Shown here piece after piece: positions 45,989 through 56,989 of a stretch of 64,000 nucleotides of DNA. Position 1 is the stretch's first letter; each line of letters opens with the position of its first letter. The notes under the pieces are model-generated. The model saw only the letters and a list, made by a program, of their open reading frames with translations. It did no database searches and had not been told where the DNA came from. Origin of the DNA: Lytechinus variegatus (taxonomy: Eukaryota > Echinodermata > Echinoidea > Temnopleuroida > Toxopneustidae); NCBI RefSeq assembly GCF_018143015.1, contig NC_054746.1, positions 23,450,464-23,514,463 of the forward strand, given 5' to 3'. A program made the position numbers and the translations under genes.

Positions 45989-46786
45989 ATGGCAAACTCA
46001 ACACGGCAAACAGCGGCGGTAACGTGCCAAGTTATCAAGGATCTTTTGAAGAACACTGAATTTATCGAACTTCTTAACAATGCAATTAGCAATGCCATTG
46101 ATAAAAAAATGGATGAAGTGTTAAGTAGACTAGAGATCATGCAGGGAGACATATTTGATCTCCAGAACAAACTTGAAATAAAAGATCAGGAAATCAACAA
46201 TCTCAAGCATTCCATGAAATGTCGAGAAGAAGAATTCCGTGGTCTTCAGTTCGCCATCGACAAGCTGGAACAATATTCTCGGGGTTGCAATATCAGAATA
46301 TTCGGCATTCCTGAAAAAACTGGTGAGAACACTGATTCATTAGTTGCAGACATAGTTTCTAGGAATCTGGGGATCTCATTCGAAGCCAAAAAAGACATCG
46401 AGCGATCACACCGGGTCGGAAGAATCAACCAACCAAGTATCAACCATTCCCATTCAGCTACAGGAAGCTCCACTGAAGACGAATCTGGACCTGATAGACG
46501 CCCGCGCGGCATCATTGTTAAGCTATCATCCCATCGAAAAAGGCGTGAAATTCTCCTTAACAGAAGAAAACTAAAGGGTTCTGGGATTTCAATCGTAGAA
46601 GACCTCACGATGAAAAAACAGATACTTTTGAATAAAGCTCGGAAAATTCCCGCAGTGAATTCAGCATGGTCATCTGAAGGTCGAATCATTGTTTCCTTAA
46701 TGTCATCAGGTGGCAAGTCATTACAAAAACTAATTGCAAACGATGAAGACCTAAAAAAACTTAACCGACCGTTCACGAATACATGA
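45989..46786 (+). CDS. LINE ORF1 protein (coiled coil, RRM-like, C-terminal domain)
   Basis: This 265-residue frame begins ATGGCAAACTC. Residues about 20-90 form a charged heptad coiled coil (MDEVLSRLEIMQGDIFDLQN ...). An RRM-like block follows (YSRGCNIRIFGIPEKTGENT), then ERSHRVGR, and a C-terminal basic part (RPRGIIVKLSSHRKRREILL). This is the architecture of L1-type ORF1p (Transposase_22), an RNA-binding trimeric chaperone of the retrotransposition particle. No stop or frameshift is present. Confidence 0.85.
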   Translation: MANSTRQTAAVTCQVIKDLLKNTEFIELLNNAISNAIDKKMDEVLSRLEIMQGDIFDLQNKLEIKDQEINNLKHSMKCREEEFRGLQFAIDKLEQYSRGCNIRIFGIPEKTGENTDSLVADIVSRNLGISFEAKKDIERSHRVGRINQPSINHSHSATGSSTEDESGPDRRPRGIIVKLSSHRKRREILLNRRKLKGSGISIVEDLTMKKQILLNKARKIPAVNSAWSSEGRIIVSLMSSGGKSLQKLIANDEDLKKLNRPFTNT

Positions 46787-48331
46787 TAATGAACTATTTT
46801 TCATGGCCAGTGTCACTATCACAACCTTCCTGACTGCCCAAGTGATCCTAAAAACTTACATGCACTGACAAAGTGCCAAAGTGCTTGGAATTACATATTT
46901 TCATACCTAGAAAGAACTGAACAGCTGATTATATAGTTTTTAGCGACTACATCTTTGTCGGTACAAGCAGATACTGCCTCAATGTTTAATTTTTCTTCTA
47001 TGCATATATAAGTGCTTTTATTCTGAAAGTTTGAAGACATTCTACTAGGAACAATTTTTGCACACTGAGTTGAGAAGTACATTTCTTTATTGTACACATT
47101 TCAACTCTTATACTTACATGTATCTAACTACTCAAGTAAAGCAATTATACATATCTTTTCTGTATTATTGGCAGACTGCCACAATGAATACGCTGTTAAC
47201 AAATGTGCATACAAATATGCAGTTATATGTAGTTATGATTCTTATTTTCATATAAACTCCAACACATAATCAACTCTTGTGAAAATATGTCATATCAACC
47301 TGTATACATGTTTGGAGGTAGTACTGGCTAAAAGCAACAATTCTTGTTCTTTATTGTTATAAGATTGTCGCTCAATTATTCCTTGCTTAGGCACATACAT
47401 ACACATACATCTAAACATTTCTACATAAAATTTAACCCAAAAACACAGGACTAAGAAATGTAACAATGAAAAGAAAAGAAAAAGAAAAAGCATAATGAAG
47501 TAACTGTGCATTTTTAAGTCTTAGAAACTTCTTAAGCTATTTTTTTTTCTTTTTTAACTTCTTTATATGTACACATTAATATTGAACAAATATTTACATA
47601 AATGATAGAGTACTTACAAGAATGTGGCAGCAAATCCAATTTTGTTCTATACTGGCATTGACACTGTCACTAGGTGTTCCTACACGAAGCTTCGGTCTAC
47701 TTACATAAAACACATCTTGAATATTTTACATACAACAACAAGAAAATAAGCTATTAATTTGTAAGCCTCCTAATCGAAACTTTACAATTATGCATACTTT
47801 TCTTGAATTTACAACTTTATAAAATGTACATTAGTACATTAATATTAAAATTGATATACATAAAAGTATGAACTACATATTGATACATAACTAAAACTGA
47901 TTAACAAAATATTCATTACACAACATACATATATATGACAGTGAACTTTTTATATTGCACTGCCAGTTGACAGTGTCATTGTCATTATTGTTCATATTTT
48001 TTTTTAGTATTTAGAACTATGTATAAATAAAACAAACATTAAATATAAAAACACCTAAACTACTCCTAACATTACACATCATACACACCAACTTTTTAAC
48101 CTGTTTTTTAATTTTTATAATTCCTTATTTTTATCGTTATCAAGCATTGTTAGTAGGTCTTGTTTGTTTTGCTTTTTCTCTGCGTAGTTTTGCGTACCAT
48201 GTCAACTTTTGAATTTTACTACATACATATTGTTGTTTACAACAACTATTATCTTTTCTCTACAAATTGCACATACATACTGTCCAATGAAAGCCATGTA
48301 TTTATACTAAGCCAGTATCCAACATCTTTTA
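46787..48331 (+). other. Unusually long AT-rich inter-ORF spacer of the LINE
   Basis: 1.5 kb with short frames only. It contains many TACATA-type words. How ORF2 is translated across such a gap is not explained by the sequence. Confidence 0.6.
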
Positions 48332-51300
48332 ATGCTGGATGAGTGTTACCAACATGATAATTTTTGTTTTGACTGTATCAACTGCATCGGCAATGTGTTT
48401 CCTTTCAACACAATTTCCGATCATGTCATGAGCAATCTCTTCCTAGATAATAATGACAGTTCCTCAGTTCACAATGTGGAAAGCAGTCAATTATTTCAGT
48501 CGCTCATTGAGAATAGTTCTGAAACTTCCGAATACACTTACTATTCTGTATATGATTTTAATAAACAATATGATGCAGATTCTTTATCGAGTAGCTTCTC
48601 AATCGTTCATCTCAACTGTAGAAGCATTCAAAAAAATTTTGATCATTTTGACATGTTTCTTGATAATATAAATCATAAATTCAAAATCATTGGCCTCACT
48701 GAAACATGGCTTACCAGTTCTTCAGCAACTAATCTTTACAACATTCCTGATTATGAATTCATAAACAATCCACGTGATTATGGACGAGGTGGCGGAACTG
48801 CATTATATATTCATAAGTCTCTACGTTTTAGATTGCGAAATGATCTGACATGTGTTAAAAAAACCATAGAAACTTTATTTGTAGAAATACTATGCAAACA
48901 TAAACACAAGATCATTGGTGTAACATACCGCCCTCCAGGACAATCAATAGAGGAATTTCAAGTTGAATTATCTAATATTTTGAATAAATCGAACGTTAGC
49001 TCTAATTCTTGTTTTATAATGGGAGATTTTAATTTGAATTTGATTAATAACAACTCCAACAGTATTGAAGATTTTATGAATCTGATGCTCACTTTTTCTT
49101 TACGTGCAACCATTTTCAAACCCACCAGAATCACTAATTCTTCAGCCACCCTACTTGATAATATTTTCACAAATTCCACTGATTTCATTAATTCTGGAAT
49201 TTTAGTGGCAGATGTAAGTGATCATCTTCCAGTATTTCTTTTGTTACCTTCAATCTCCTCTTATAATGACAAACCTGCTGATACTCATTACACTAAGAGA
49301 AGCTTTGATGACTCATCGTTACAGAACTTCTTTATCAAGTTGTCTAACTCTCAATTTGATGTTAGTTCAAGTAACAATGTTGAAACAAAGTACAATCATT
49401 TTTTAGGTACATTTTTACGTCATTACAATGACTGCTTCCCCATAAGAAGCTATTCCATAAAGAAAAGGAATAAAAAACCATGGATGACTAAGGAACTTAG
49501 AAAATTATGTATTAAAAAGAATAATCTATACAAGAAATATATCAGAAATCCAACTAAGTTAAATGAAATTAAATATAAAAAATATAGAAATTATGTGACT
49601 TATCAGTTGCGTAAAGTCAAATCTAATTATTACACACAAGAATTTAAACAGGTCAAAGATAACATCCATTCTACATGGAAATTAATAAATAATATAATGG
49701 GTAAGAAACTTAATTCTAAACCTATTGACTCAATTATTACTCCTGATGGTCAAACATTGTCTGACAATTCACTTATTGCGAATGCATTTAATAATCATTT
49801 TGTAACTATTGGTGAAAAATTGATAAATCAACATACTGCTATTAACTCGTCATCTGTACCTTCATTTCAGGATTACATTCCACAACGTAACCTGAAATCC
49901 ATGTTTTTTAAACCAATAACATGCAAAGAAATTTATGAAATTGTGAAAGATATGCCAAACGACTCTAGTCCTGGTATGGATTCAATAGTTGTTAGAGTAT
50001 TGAAAAAAACAATCTCATTGATATGCATTCCATTATGTAATATTTTTAATTTAAGCATATCAACAGGTACTGTTCCCAAATATTTGAAGATTGCTAAGGT
50101 CACTCCTATACACAAAAGTGGAAGTCGAGAAAATATGAACAATTATCGTCCAATATCTGTACTAAATATATTTGCTAAAATACTTGAGAGATGTGTGTAT
50201 AACAGGATTATTAGTTTTATTGATGAAAATGATATAATATTTAACAACCAGTATGGATTCAGGAAGGGGCACTCCACGTCTTCAGCTGTCTTGGAGCTTA
50301 CACATAAGATACACAACTCTATTAATAACAAAGAACATACTCTAGCAATATTTATTGATCTCTCTAAAGCCTTTGATGTTATTGACCACTCTATTCTGTT
50401 AAAAAAACTAGATTACCATGGAATAAGGGGCTTGCCACTCAAATGGATCACAGATTATTTAACCGATCGAGAACAAATTACTATATTTAACAAATGTGAG
50501 TCAAGCTCCAGGACAGTGAGATATGGAGTGCCCCAGGGTTCAGTCCTCGGCCCACTCCTTTTTCTGTTATTTATAAACGATTTACCCCAATGTTCAAATA
50601 TGCTAAATTTTGTGCTATTTGCTGATGACACGTGTGTCTCTATGTCTGGTAGTAATATTGATATTCTGTTCAGAGATATGAATTTACAGCTTAAAAAGAT
50701 CAATGAGTGGATGTCCGTCAATAATCTAATTGTGAATACTTCAAAAACCAATTATATGTTGTTTAGTACATGCAGCCATAAGATAGACAACTTAAAATTA
50801 TACTATAATAGCTTTGAAATTACTCAACTTCACAATGTAAAATTTTTAGGTATTTATTTGGATGACAATTTATCTTGGAACTTTCATATTAAACAGGTCT
50901 GTAATAAGATTGCTAAAAAGATTGGGGTAATAGCTAAACTTAATTTTTTGCCAAGTTCAGTTCTAAAAATGTTATATCATGCTTTTATCACATCTACCAT
51001 TAACTATGGAGTGATTGCATGGGGATTTACAACTAAAAGAAATATACATAGAATTTTTACTTTACAAAAACGAGCAATCCGTCTAATAACTCATTCCAAT
51101 TACCTCTCTGAAAGTGCACCTCTTTTCAAACGAAACAATATCTTACCGATTCAGAATATCATATCATTACAGACCTGTTTATTCATGTACCAATGCCACA
51201 ACCATATGTTACCTAAGTCTCTTCAAGATTATTTTAAAATGAATAATTTATATCACTCATATCAAACTAGAAATTGTAACAGTTATCACCCTCCCTTGCC

Positions 51301-51457
51301 ACGCATAGCTTTAACTAGACGATCTGTTTTTTATTTTGGACCACTCTTTTGGAACTCATTACCGAATTCTGTTAAATTATCAAAATCTTTAAACCAATTT
51401 AAACGTGCATGTCTTCGAAACAAAACACTTTTAAACACGGCTTTCCATTTATTGTAA
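48332..51457 (+). CDS. LINE ORF2: endonuclease and reverse transcriptase, intact
   Basis: A 1041-residue frame with no interruption. The N-terminal EEP endonuclease has HLNCRS (about residue 93), LTETWL, GDFNLNL (about 230) and SDHLP (about 297). Reverse transcriptase blocks follow: NNYRPISVL, NNQYGFRKGHST, FIDLSKAFDVIDH, YGVPQGSVLGPLLFLLFIND, and the catalytic FADD (about 763). A C-terminal region follows (YGVIAWG, LQKRAIRLIT, YQTRN) as in CR1/L2/Jockey elements; no RNase H is seen. The protein nicks target DNA and copies the element RNA at the nick. The start at 48332 is the first in-frame ATG, just after a stop-rich spacer. Confidence 0.92.
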   Translation: MLDECYQHDNFCFDCINCIGNVFPFNTISDHVMSNLFLDNNDSSSVHNVESSQLFQSLIENSSETSEYTYYSVYDFNKQYDADSLSSSFSIVHLNCRSIQKNFDHFDMFLDNINHKFKIIGLTETWLTSSSATNLYNIPDYEFINNPRDYGRGGGTALYIHKSLRFRLRNDLTCVKKTIETLFVEILCKHKHKIIGVTYRPPGQSIEEFQVELSNILNKSNVSSNSCFIMGDFNLNLINNNSNSIEDFMNLMLTFSLRATIFKPTRITNSSATLLDNIFTNSTDFINSGILVADVSDHLPVFLLLPSISSYNDKPADTHYTKRSFDDSSLQNFFIKLSNSQFDVSSSNNVETKYNHFLGTFLRHYNDCFPIRSYSIKKRNKKPWMTKELRKLCIKKNNLYKKYIRNPTKLNEIKYKKYRNYVTYQLRKVKSNYYTQEFKQVKDNIHSTWKLINNIMGKKLNSKPIDSIITPDGQTLSDNSLIANAFNNHFVTIGEKLINQHTAINSSSVPSFQDYIPQRNLKSMFFKPITCKEIYEIVKDMPNDSSPGMDSIVVRVLKKTISLICIPLCNIFNLSISTGTVPKYLKIAKVTPIHKSGSRENMNNYRPISVLNIFAKILERCVYNRIISFIDENDIIFNNQYGFRKGHSTSSAVLELTHKIHNSINNKEHTLAIFIDLSKAFDVIDHSILLKKLDYHGIRGLPLKWITDYLTDREQITIFNKCESSSRTVRYGVPQGSVLGPLLFLLFINDLPQCSNMLNFVLFADDTCVSMSGSNIDILFRDMNLQLKKINEWMSVNNLIVNTSKTNYMLFSTCSHKIDNLKLYYNSFEITQLHNVKFLGIYLDDNLSWNFHIKQVCNKIAKKIGVIAKLNFLPSSVLKMLYHAFITSTINYGVIAWGFTTKRNIHRIFTLQKRAIRLITHSNYLSESAPLFKRNNILPIQNIISLQTCLFMYQCHNHMLPKSLQDYFKMNNLYHSYQTRNCNSYHPPLPRIALTRRSVFYFGPLFWNSLPNSVKLSKSLNQFKRACLRNKTLLNTAFHLL

Positions 51458-51694
51458 TGATTTGTTTTCACCCCCCCCCTCCCTTCTCTTAGAGGTATTT
51501 GTAATTATGTTATGATTATATTGTTTGTTTACTTTACATGTATTAATATGACTTATTCCATACTTTAGGGGCCAATTTATACAAGCAGTTATGCTTTCTT
51601 TGACCCCTCCACGTGTAATATATCTTTTAATGTCAATGATTTGTACATACGTATATTTTTAATTGTGGAAATAAATTTTGAATTTTGAATTTTG

Positions 51695-51946
51695 AAGTCA
51701 CATAGATTTTTTTTTATTTAAAAAAAAATTTGTCATTGCTTCAAATGATTTCCAAATAGTGTTATCATCAGCAATATTAATCTAAAACCAAGTACGTTTT
51801 TGAATGTATTATACATATTGGTGTCTGTAATTTATCAAGCAATGATAGGAATTGCGCATACAATGAAATTAGACACAGTAATAAAACTACCGATGAGCTG
51901 AATTAAGGCTGTGAATTTTATTATTGCCACCATCGAGCTTTCTTTT
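51695..51946. other. LINE right target-site duplication and AT-rich flank
   Basis: Begins with the duplicated AAGTCACATAGA plus T run. The rest is plain AT-rich DNA. Confidence 0.6.
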
Positions 51947-52024
51947 ATTTCTTTGTCTTCCGCTTGGCGACAGCACGCAAATCGCGCGATTTGCGTGCTG
52001 TCACCAAGCGGAAGACAAAGAAAT
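51947..52024. repeat. 78-bp near-perfect palindrome without loop
   Basis: ATTTCTTTGTCTTCCGCTTG through a CGCGCG centre (51983-51988) to its reverse complement, with one mismatch (GGCGACAG against CTGTCACC). Weaker pairing extends outward (TTGCCACC / GGCAAC). It can form a cruciform or long hairpin. Confidence 0.9.
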
Positions 52025-52969
52025 CAAGATGGCAACGTAAACACGGCCGTAAGCTCTTCCCATCTTCTCATAACAAATTTCCCGTTTTTTTTAATGAATT
52101 CTTCTTTAAAAATAAGATCAATATCGCAGAAATGTTGGAAATGAAGTTGGACCCCATATACATGTTTTAGGGCTAGATCTTTTAGAGGGAAAGTAGAATT
52201 CTCGGGGGCGAAAGTTTCTGGTTTCGTACCCGTATGTGGGGAAATATAGGTAGGGATCCCAGGCGTCAGTGGGGAGTGACCATACGTATAGTATATGCAG
52301 GGTGACCAGACGTCCCGTATTTCCCGGGATTGTCCCGTATTTTGCTCCTTTGTCCCGGCGTCCCGACAAACCCTCCCCGGGACGCCTAATTGTCCCGTAT
52401 TTCAGAATATTGAAAAAAGTACATTCAAAAGTGACAAATTTTCATTTAATTATAAATAACCAACAGATGACAAAGCAGAGACAACAATTAAATTGATAAC
52501 TGTAAACTTTTGCAAGTAATGCAGTGATTTTCTTGCTTGTGTAACCCAATACATTGCAAATGAACTGGCATCCTGCCTATGTGTGTGTGGCAGGCTACTA
52601 GCTAGGCATGTATGATCGGAGCAAATTCACAATGGTGCAAACAATCTCACATGATAAACAGTTTTTCCACCAAAAAAATCACAAAGTCGGCAGGAAATTC
52701 TTATAATTATTCTCAGATTAATGATTTGGAGATGTAATCGGTGCAAGAAGTTATTGACTTTTCATAGATCTATTTTTTCAGCTTTCGTTTTGAGTCTTGG
52801 TGTGTACGATGCCGCGATGTTTCATCTAATTTTTAAGTTTGACAATATGTTTCACTTTGAAATTTTATTCATTTCTAAAACATTTTTCTTTTTGAAACTT
52901 TTAAAATACATTAAGAAAAACACCAAATAACATTATTTTTATTAGATGATTAATTTTTTTGTTTACTTG

Positions 52970-53428
52970 AAGTTTGAACTTTTTTCCTTTTCCTTTCTTT
53001 TCTACCCTATCCTTCCTGCATGCCCATTTTCGTTCCATCTATCTTTATATCCTATCTTTCTTTCCTGACCATTTTTTCTCTCTCTTTTCATTTTTCTTTC
53101 TCTTACTTTCCTTCTTTATCAAATTTCCCTTTTTCATTTCCTTCATTCTTTCTTTCCTTAATTACCTTGACTTCTTTCTTCCTCTCTTGTTTCTTTTTGT
53201 TCTTTCTCTCCTTCCCTTATTTTCTCTTTTTTCGTTCTCTCCTCCCTTCATTCTTCCCTCCCTCTTTTTCTTCCTTTCTTTATTTTATTTTTTCCTTGTA
53301 TTCTTTTCCATTTTTCTTTCTTTCCCTTCCTTCCTTCCCGTTTTCTTTCTTTCTTTAAAAGAATGAAGGAAACATATTTCTTTCCTTCATTCTTTCTTTC
53401 CTCCTCATTTTTGTTACCTTTTCCCTTT
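52970..53428 (+). repeat. Polypyrimidine tract, left half
   Basis: Long runs of TTCC/TTTC/CTTT words. Similar sequence resumes at 56643-56890, so an element split an originally continuous tract. Confidence 0.8.
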
Positions 53429-53519
53429 CAGGGGCGGATCCAGCTTTTGCCAATTGGGGGGGGGCCGAAAAATATTTTCATCAACATTTTTCTCGATTGG
53501 CCGCTATAATCTGATTTTT

Positions 53520-55138
53520 AGGTGGTCTGTCTGTGACAGATCACCTCTTATTTTCGTCAGAATTTTCTTTATTATTACTTTTTATTTATTTTTAATGACC
53601 ACATATTTGTCGCCAAGATATCTAAAATTTGAATAAGTCAATTTCATCGAATTTCATGTCATCTATCGGATCTGTCATGGAAACGCCAGAATAAGCTTTT
53701 CAAGGTCACCAAGTCATGATGACGTCATGTAGACGCCATTTTGTAAAATCACGTTATCAATCATATCTCCATTATCAATTATCAAAAATTAACAATATTT
53801 ACAGCACATTAACTTCAGGTCAAGGGTCACCTGAAGGTCACAACGCGCACGTGTGTTAAAATTTAAAAATGCTCAAAATCACTTTTTGATCAAAGTCATC
53901 ATGACTTGGTGACCTTGAAAAGTACGTTTCAGGCCATTTTAAGCATTTCAAAAATTTGCGCGCGCACACATATGCGCGCGCGAATGCCTTAACGCAACGC
54001 AGAAACACCGTTCTTTTTTATATCATTGCATTGATAATATAATTCTGAGTAATTTGATACCTTGATCAACCTTCTACGACCATTAATAACGAAATTATCA
54101 CCCGTTAAAGTTTGCAGCACGTGTGCGCGCGAGCTCTCACTATAGGCCATATATGGGCAAAAACATGCCTATTGAAAATTCACTATAGCTCTTTAAATTG
54201 TCCATTGACCCCCAATTTTTTTTTCATATATCGATAGAGTATGAGTTGTACATTTGATTTTATGTCACCATTGTCCCTCAATTTGATCATGAAGTCATCA
54301 AAATGGCGTCGAAATTCAAAATTTCCATTTTCCTTGTTATGACGTCATATTAATTATGCAAATTAGGCTCTAACTCCGTGAATATTGGTCAATTTTCGCC
54401 CAATTTTCGATATGATGTAGCTTAGGTCTTACTCTTCATAAATTGTGCCTTAATTTTTTATTTTGATAAACGGATCATCCTAAAAAATTGCAAATAATAA
54501 AGGCAGGTCATTTTTCCTCATTTTGCGTGTAATCTCTATGGGAAATGACTTTTTGTCAAAACTAGATTCGACATTCCTCTATTTCGTGAACCATATCTCC
54601 ATTTTTTCTTGTCAGTTTTCCCTAAGATTTTAGTATGTTGTAGCTGAGATTCTGAGCTTTCGCAAATGTGCTCTCCATTTTTTTGATCAGATGCCGGGAT
54701 CATGCCCGTATTTCGCTTGCAAAATTGGAATTGTAATTCTCAAAATTGCTTACGTGTAATCTCTATGGGGAATATCGTGGCTCAATGGATAACGCATTTG
54801 ACTTGCTTTCTCGAGGGCGGAGGTTCGAGTCCTGGGGTAGGCAAGATGAGTTTTTTTTTCCATTTTTTTTTCTTTTTACCACCTCGTACATGATCCTTTA
54901 TGATGATTTAATGGTATAAAAGTTAAATTTAGCAAGATAGAACAGATTATAATTACTTTTTTCATATCACATGTATTGTCATACATCAAAGAGACCCTTT
55001 TCACAGTGCTTTATCATCTCCCGTCTTTCACAAGTATTCCATCCACAATGAGCATTCCGTTGTCATCATGAAGATCATATTAATCTACATGAACATAGTC
55101 ATAGTAATCATGATGGCGAGAATAAAGACAGACCACCT
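53520..55138. mobile_element. Third-level element with AGGTGGTCTGTCT ends
   Basis: AGGTGGTCTGTCT at 53520-53532 is exactly reversed at 55126-55138. The left end also folds on itself (GGTGGTCTGTC / GACAGATCACC). The interior has an inverted pair TTTTCAAGGTCACCAAGTCA (about 53697) and TGACTTGGTGACCTTGAAAA (about 53910), CG-rich GCGCGCGC words near 53960, and a tRNA-like segment at 54774. Confidence 0.7.
54774..54845 (+). repeat. tRNA-like sequence (Arg-type head), probably SINE or pseudo-tRNA
   Basis: ATCGTGGCTCAATGGATAAC supplies an A box and D-loop, and GGAGGTTCGAGTCC supplies a B box with correct spacing. The anticodon and acceptor stems do not close well, so it is not scored as a functional tRNA gene. 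T runs follow at 54852. Confidence 0.55.
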
Positions 55139-55187
55139 AATTCGTCCGTATGACGAATTAAAATCTAGTTTTTTTGTTGGTTTTTCA

Positions 55188-55713
55188 GGGGGTAGTCCCC
55201 CGGGGGGGGGGGGGGCACTTGACCAAAAAGGTGGTGGGGGTGTGCCGCGGGCGAGACAAAAAACAGGGGCCTTGGAGCGGGCTTACTGTAAAAAGGAGGG
55301 TCCTCGTAACGGGCTGCGGAACGACAAATGTTTGTGAAAACGGGGGTCCTTGGAACGGATCGCCAGCGTGTGAGTGCGTATGCATCCCTATGGAACGGTC
55401 ATGCGTGCATGATGCAGCTAGCGCGGCCTCCGCCGGGAAGCTCTGCGGCCGCTTTTCACCAAAATTGCAGCTCATTCAATGCGATTGGAGCGGCGTAACG
55501 AAAAATATGCGAAGCTTTGGAGCGGATTTCTCTCTTCTTTTTTCTCGATAAGAAGAAAATGCTATGCCTTGGAGCGGCTTTCTTTGTTCTTTTTCTCAAC
55601 AAGGCAAAAATGCTATGCCTTGGAACGGAAATTTGAGTGTGAAAATGGGGGTCCCCTCCACGGCACATACCCACTATGCATTATATACTGAGTGCCCCCC
55701 CCCGGGGGTAGTC
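55188..55713. mobile_element. G/C-ended MITE with repeated CTTGGARCGG words
   Basis: CCCCCGGGG...GGGCACT at the left is mirrored by AGTGCCC...CCCCGGGGG at 55691-55708. GGGGGTAGTC flanks both ends (55188-55197 and 55704-55713). The interior is GC-rich, with CTTGGAGCGG or CTTGGAACGG repeated at least five times. It lies between the AGGTGGTCTGTCT element and the GCGAAGCGC array. Confidence 0.65.
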
Positions 55714-55794
55714 CTAACAGAAGACTGAAGTTTTAAGTATATGTTAGTTTTTATTGTTATAAACAAGATACGATATCTCATGTGGTCTTGATAT

Positions 55795-56420
55795 ATAATG
55801 CGAGCGCAAAGCGCGAGCTAAAATTCTTTGATATTTTATGTCCTTAGAACTGAAGATTCTGAGCATTTTTTATAATCATGAACAAAGGTAAGTGCGAAGT
55901 GCGAGTCAAAATGTTATTAGAGTAACGTGAAAAGGGACTCAATTAGGACTGTTTTTAGTGATTAATGAAGAGGATACAAGTATCCCCAATTAAATAATGA
56001 GAGTGCGAAGTGAAGCTCAAAATTTTTTACATTCCGACCTAAGAACTAGACAGTCTAAGCGCGTTATTCAAATAAAGAACGAGCCGTGTGTCTCAAACAA
56101 TTAAATGCGAGCGCGAAGCACGAGCTCAATATTTTTTATATACAGACATGATAAAGGAACATTTTGACAAAATTTGGAAAGAATTTCCAGAGAGGATAGG
56201 TATCTCATAAATCAAACAATGCGAGCGCGCAGTGCGAGCTGAAAATTTTGATATAACAATTCGTGTAAATCAAACAAAATAATTGACGCTTGATGTGCGA
56301 GCTAAAATACTGTGTGCGAATTGATTTCAGAACTGGATATATTAAGTGTCATTTAATCCTCTTGAATGCGATTCATTACACAGGCAATGCGAGCGTGAAG
56401 CGCGAGCGCAAATTTTTATA
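55795..56420. repeat. ~100-bp tandem array with GCGAGCGCGAAGCGCGAGC motif
   Basis: Units near 55799, 55885, 56000, 56103, 56217, 56285 and 56385, each with the near-palindrome followed by TAAAATTTTTTATAT-like sequence. Same family as 3130-3960. Confidence 0.75.
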
Positions 56421-56989
56421 TAAGTCTATTTTCCAATTCTTAATTTCCCTCACCTTTTTCTTGTTTCCTTTCGGGATCGGGCCGGCCGTTACGAGTCTGT
56501 AAATGACACATCATGGGCATAATACACCTCTTTCTTACTTTTCCGTCTGTTTTTCGTATCAAGTTAAAGAATACACTTTTTTTCTGCAGGTTGTCAAAAA
56601 ATAGGGGGGGGCCGGCTCGGCCCCCTCCTGGATCCGCGCCTGCCTTTAATTCTCTCCTTTATTTTGTCTTTCATAAATTTATTCATCTTCCCTTCCTTTC
56701 CTTCTCTTTCTGTTTCTATATTCATTTCAAAGAATGACGGAAGCCCTTTTTTCTTTTATGCTTTCGTTACTCCTTCTTCTCTTCTATCTGTTATTTTATA
56801 TTTTTCCTTAATTTTCTTTCCTTCTCAATTCATCTCTTTTCTTTCTCTTCTTCATTCTTTCGTTCACCCTCCCTTCCAATTCTTTATATTTTTCACAAGT
56901 CTAACACTGAGCGTGGGCTTCTTTGTTGATATTTATTTGTTAATTGTCCCATATTTCATTTTGTAAAATCTGGTCACCCTGAGTATATG

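Larger units (their letters stand above)
45400..51694 (+). mobile_element. Full-length non-LTR retrotransposon (CR1/Jockey-type group) with TSD
   Basis: AAGTCACATAGAATTTTTTT at 45380-45399 recurs as AAGTCACATAGATTTTTTTT from 51695, a target-site duplication of about 20 bp. The 3' end is AATAAA followed by (TTTTGAA)n repeats rather than poly(A). Inside are a ~590-bp 5' UTR, ORF1 (45989-46786), a 1.5-kb spacer and ORF2 (48332-51457). Both frames are open, so the copy is young or recently active. The clade is inferred from the motif style and tail and was not tested by phylogeny. Confidence 0.88.
53429..56642. mobile_element. Nested element with CAGGGGCGGATCCAG ends
   Basis: CAGGGGCGGATCCAG at 53429 pairs with CTGGATCCGCGCCTG ending at 56642. 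CCTTT flanks both sides (53424-53428 and 56643-56647). It sits inside the pyrimidine tract of the outer hAT-like element and itself holds further insertions. Confidence 0.75.
52298..56981. mobile_element. hAT-like element (CAGGGTGACCAGA ends) carrying nested insertions
   Basis: The left end CAGGGTGACCAGACGTCCCG is matched by the reverse of the right end, CAGGGTGACCAGATTTTACA. AGTATATG at 52290-52297 repeats at 56982-56989, a perfect 8-bp duplication. The inside holds CCCGTATTTC-type repeats, pyrimidine tracts and at least three later elements. No transposase frame was found. Confidence 0.85.

Noticed and set aside
46246..46776. 176-residue minus-strand frame
   Set aside because: Antisense shadow of LINE ORF1, which has clear coiled-coil and RRM-like features on the plus strand.
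47941..47980. CACTGCCAGTTGACAG resembling the snoRNA guide
   Set aside because: Only the first ten bases match; no C or D boxes are placed correctly around it.
52974..53366. 130-residue Phe/Leu/Ser frame that looks like a membrane protein
   Set aside because: Translation of a pure polypyrimidine tract; several frames are open over the same bases.
54774..54845. Functional tRNA-Arg gene
   Set aside because: A and B boxes are present but acceptor and anticodon stems do not pair, and it lies within a transposon.
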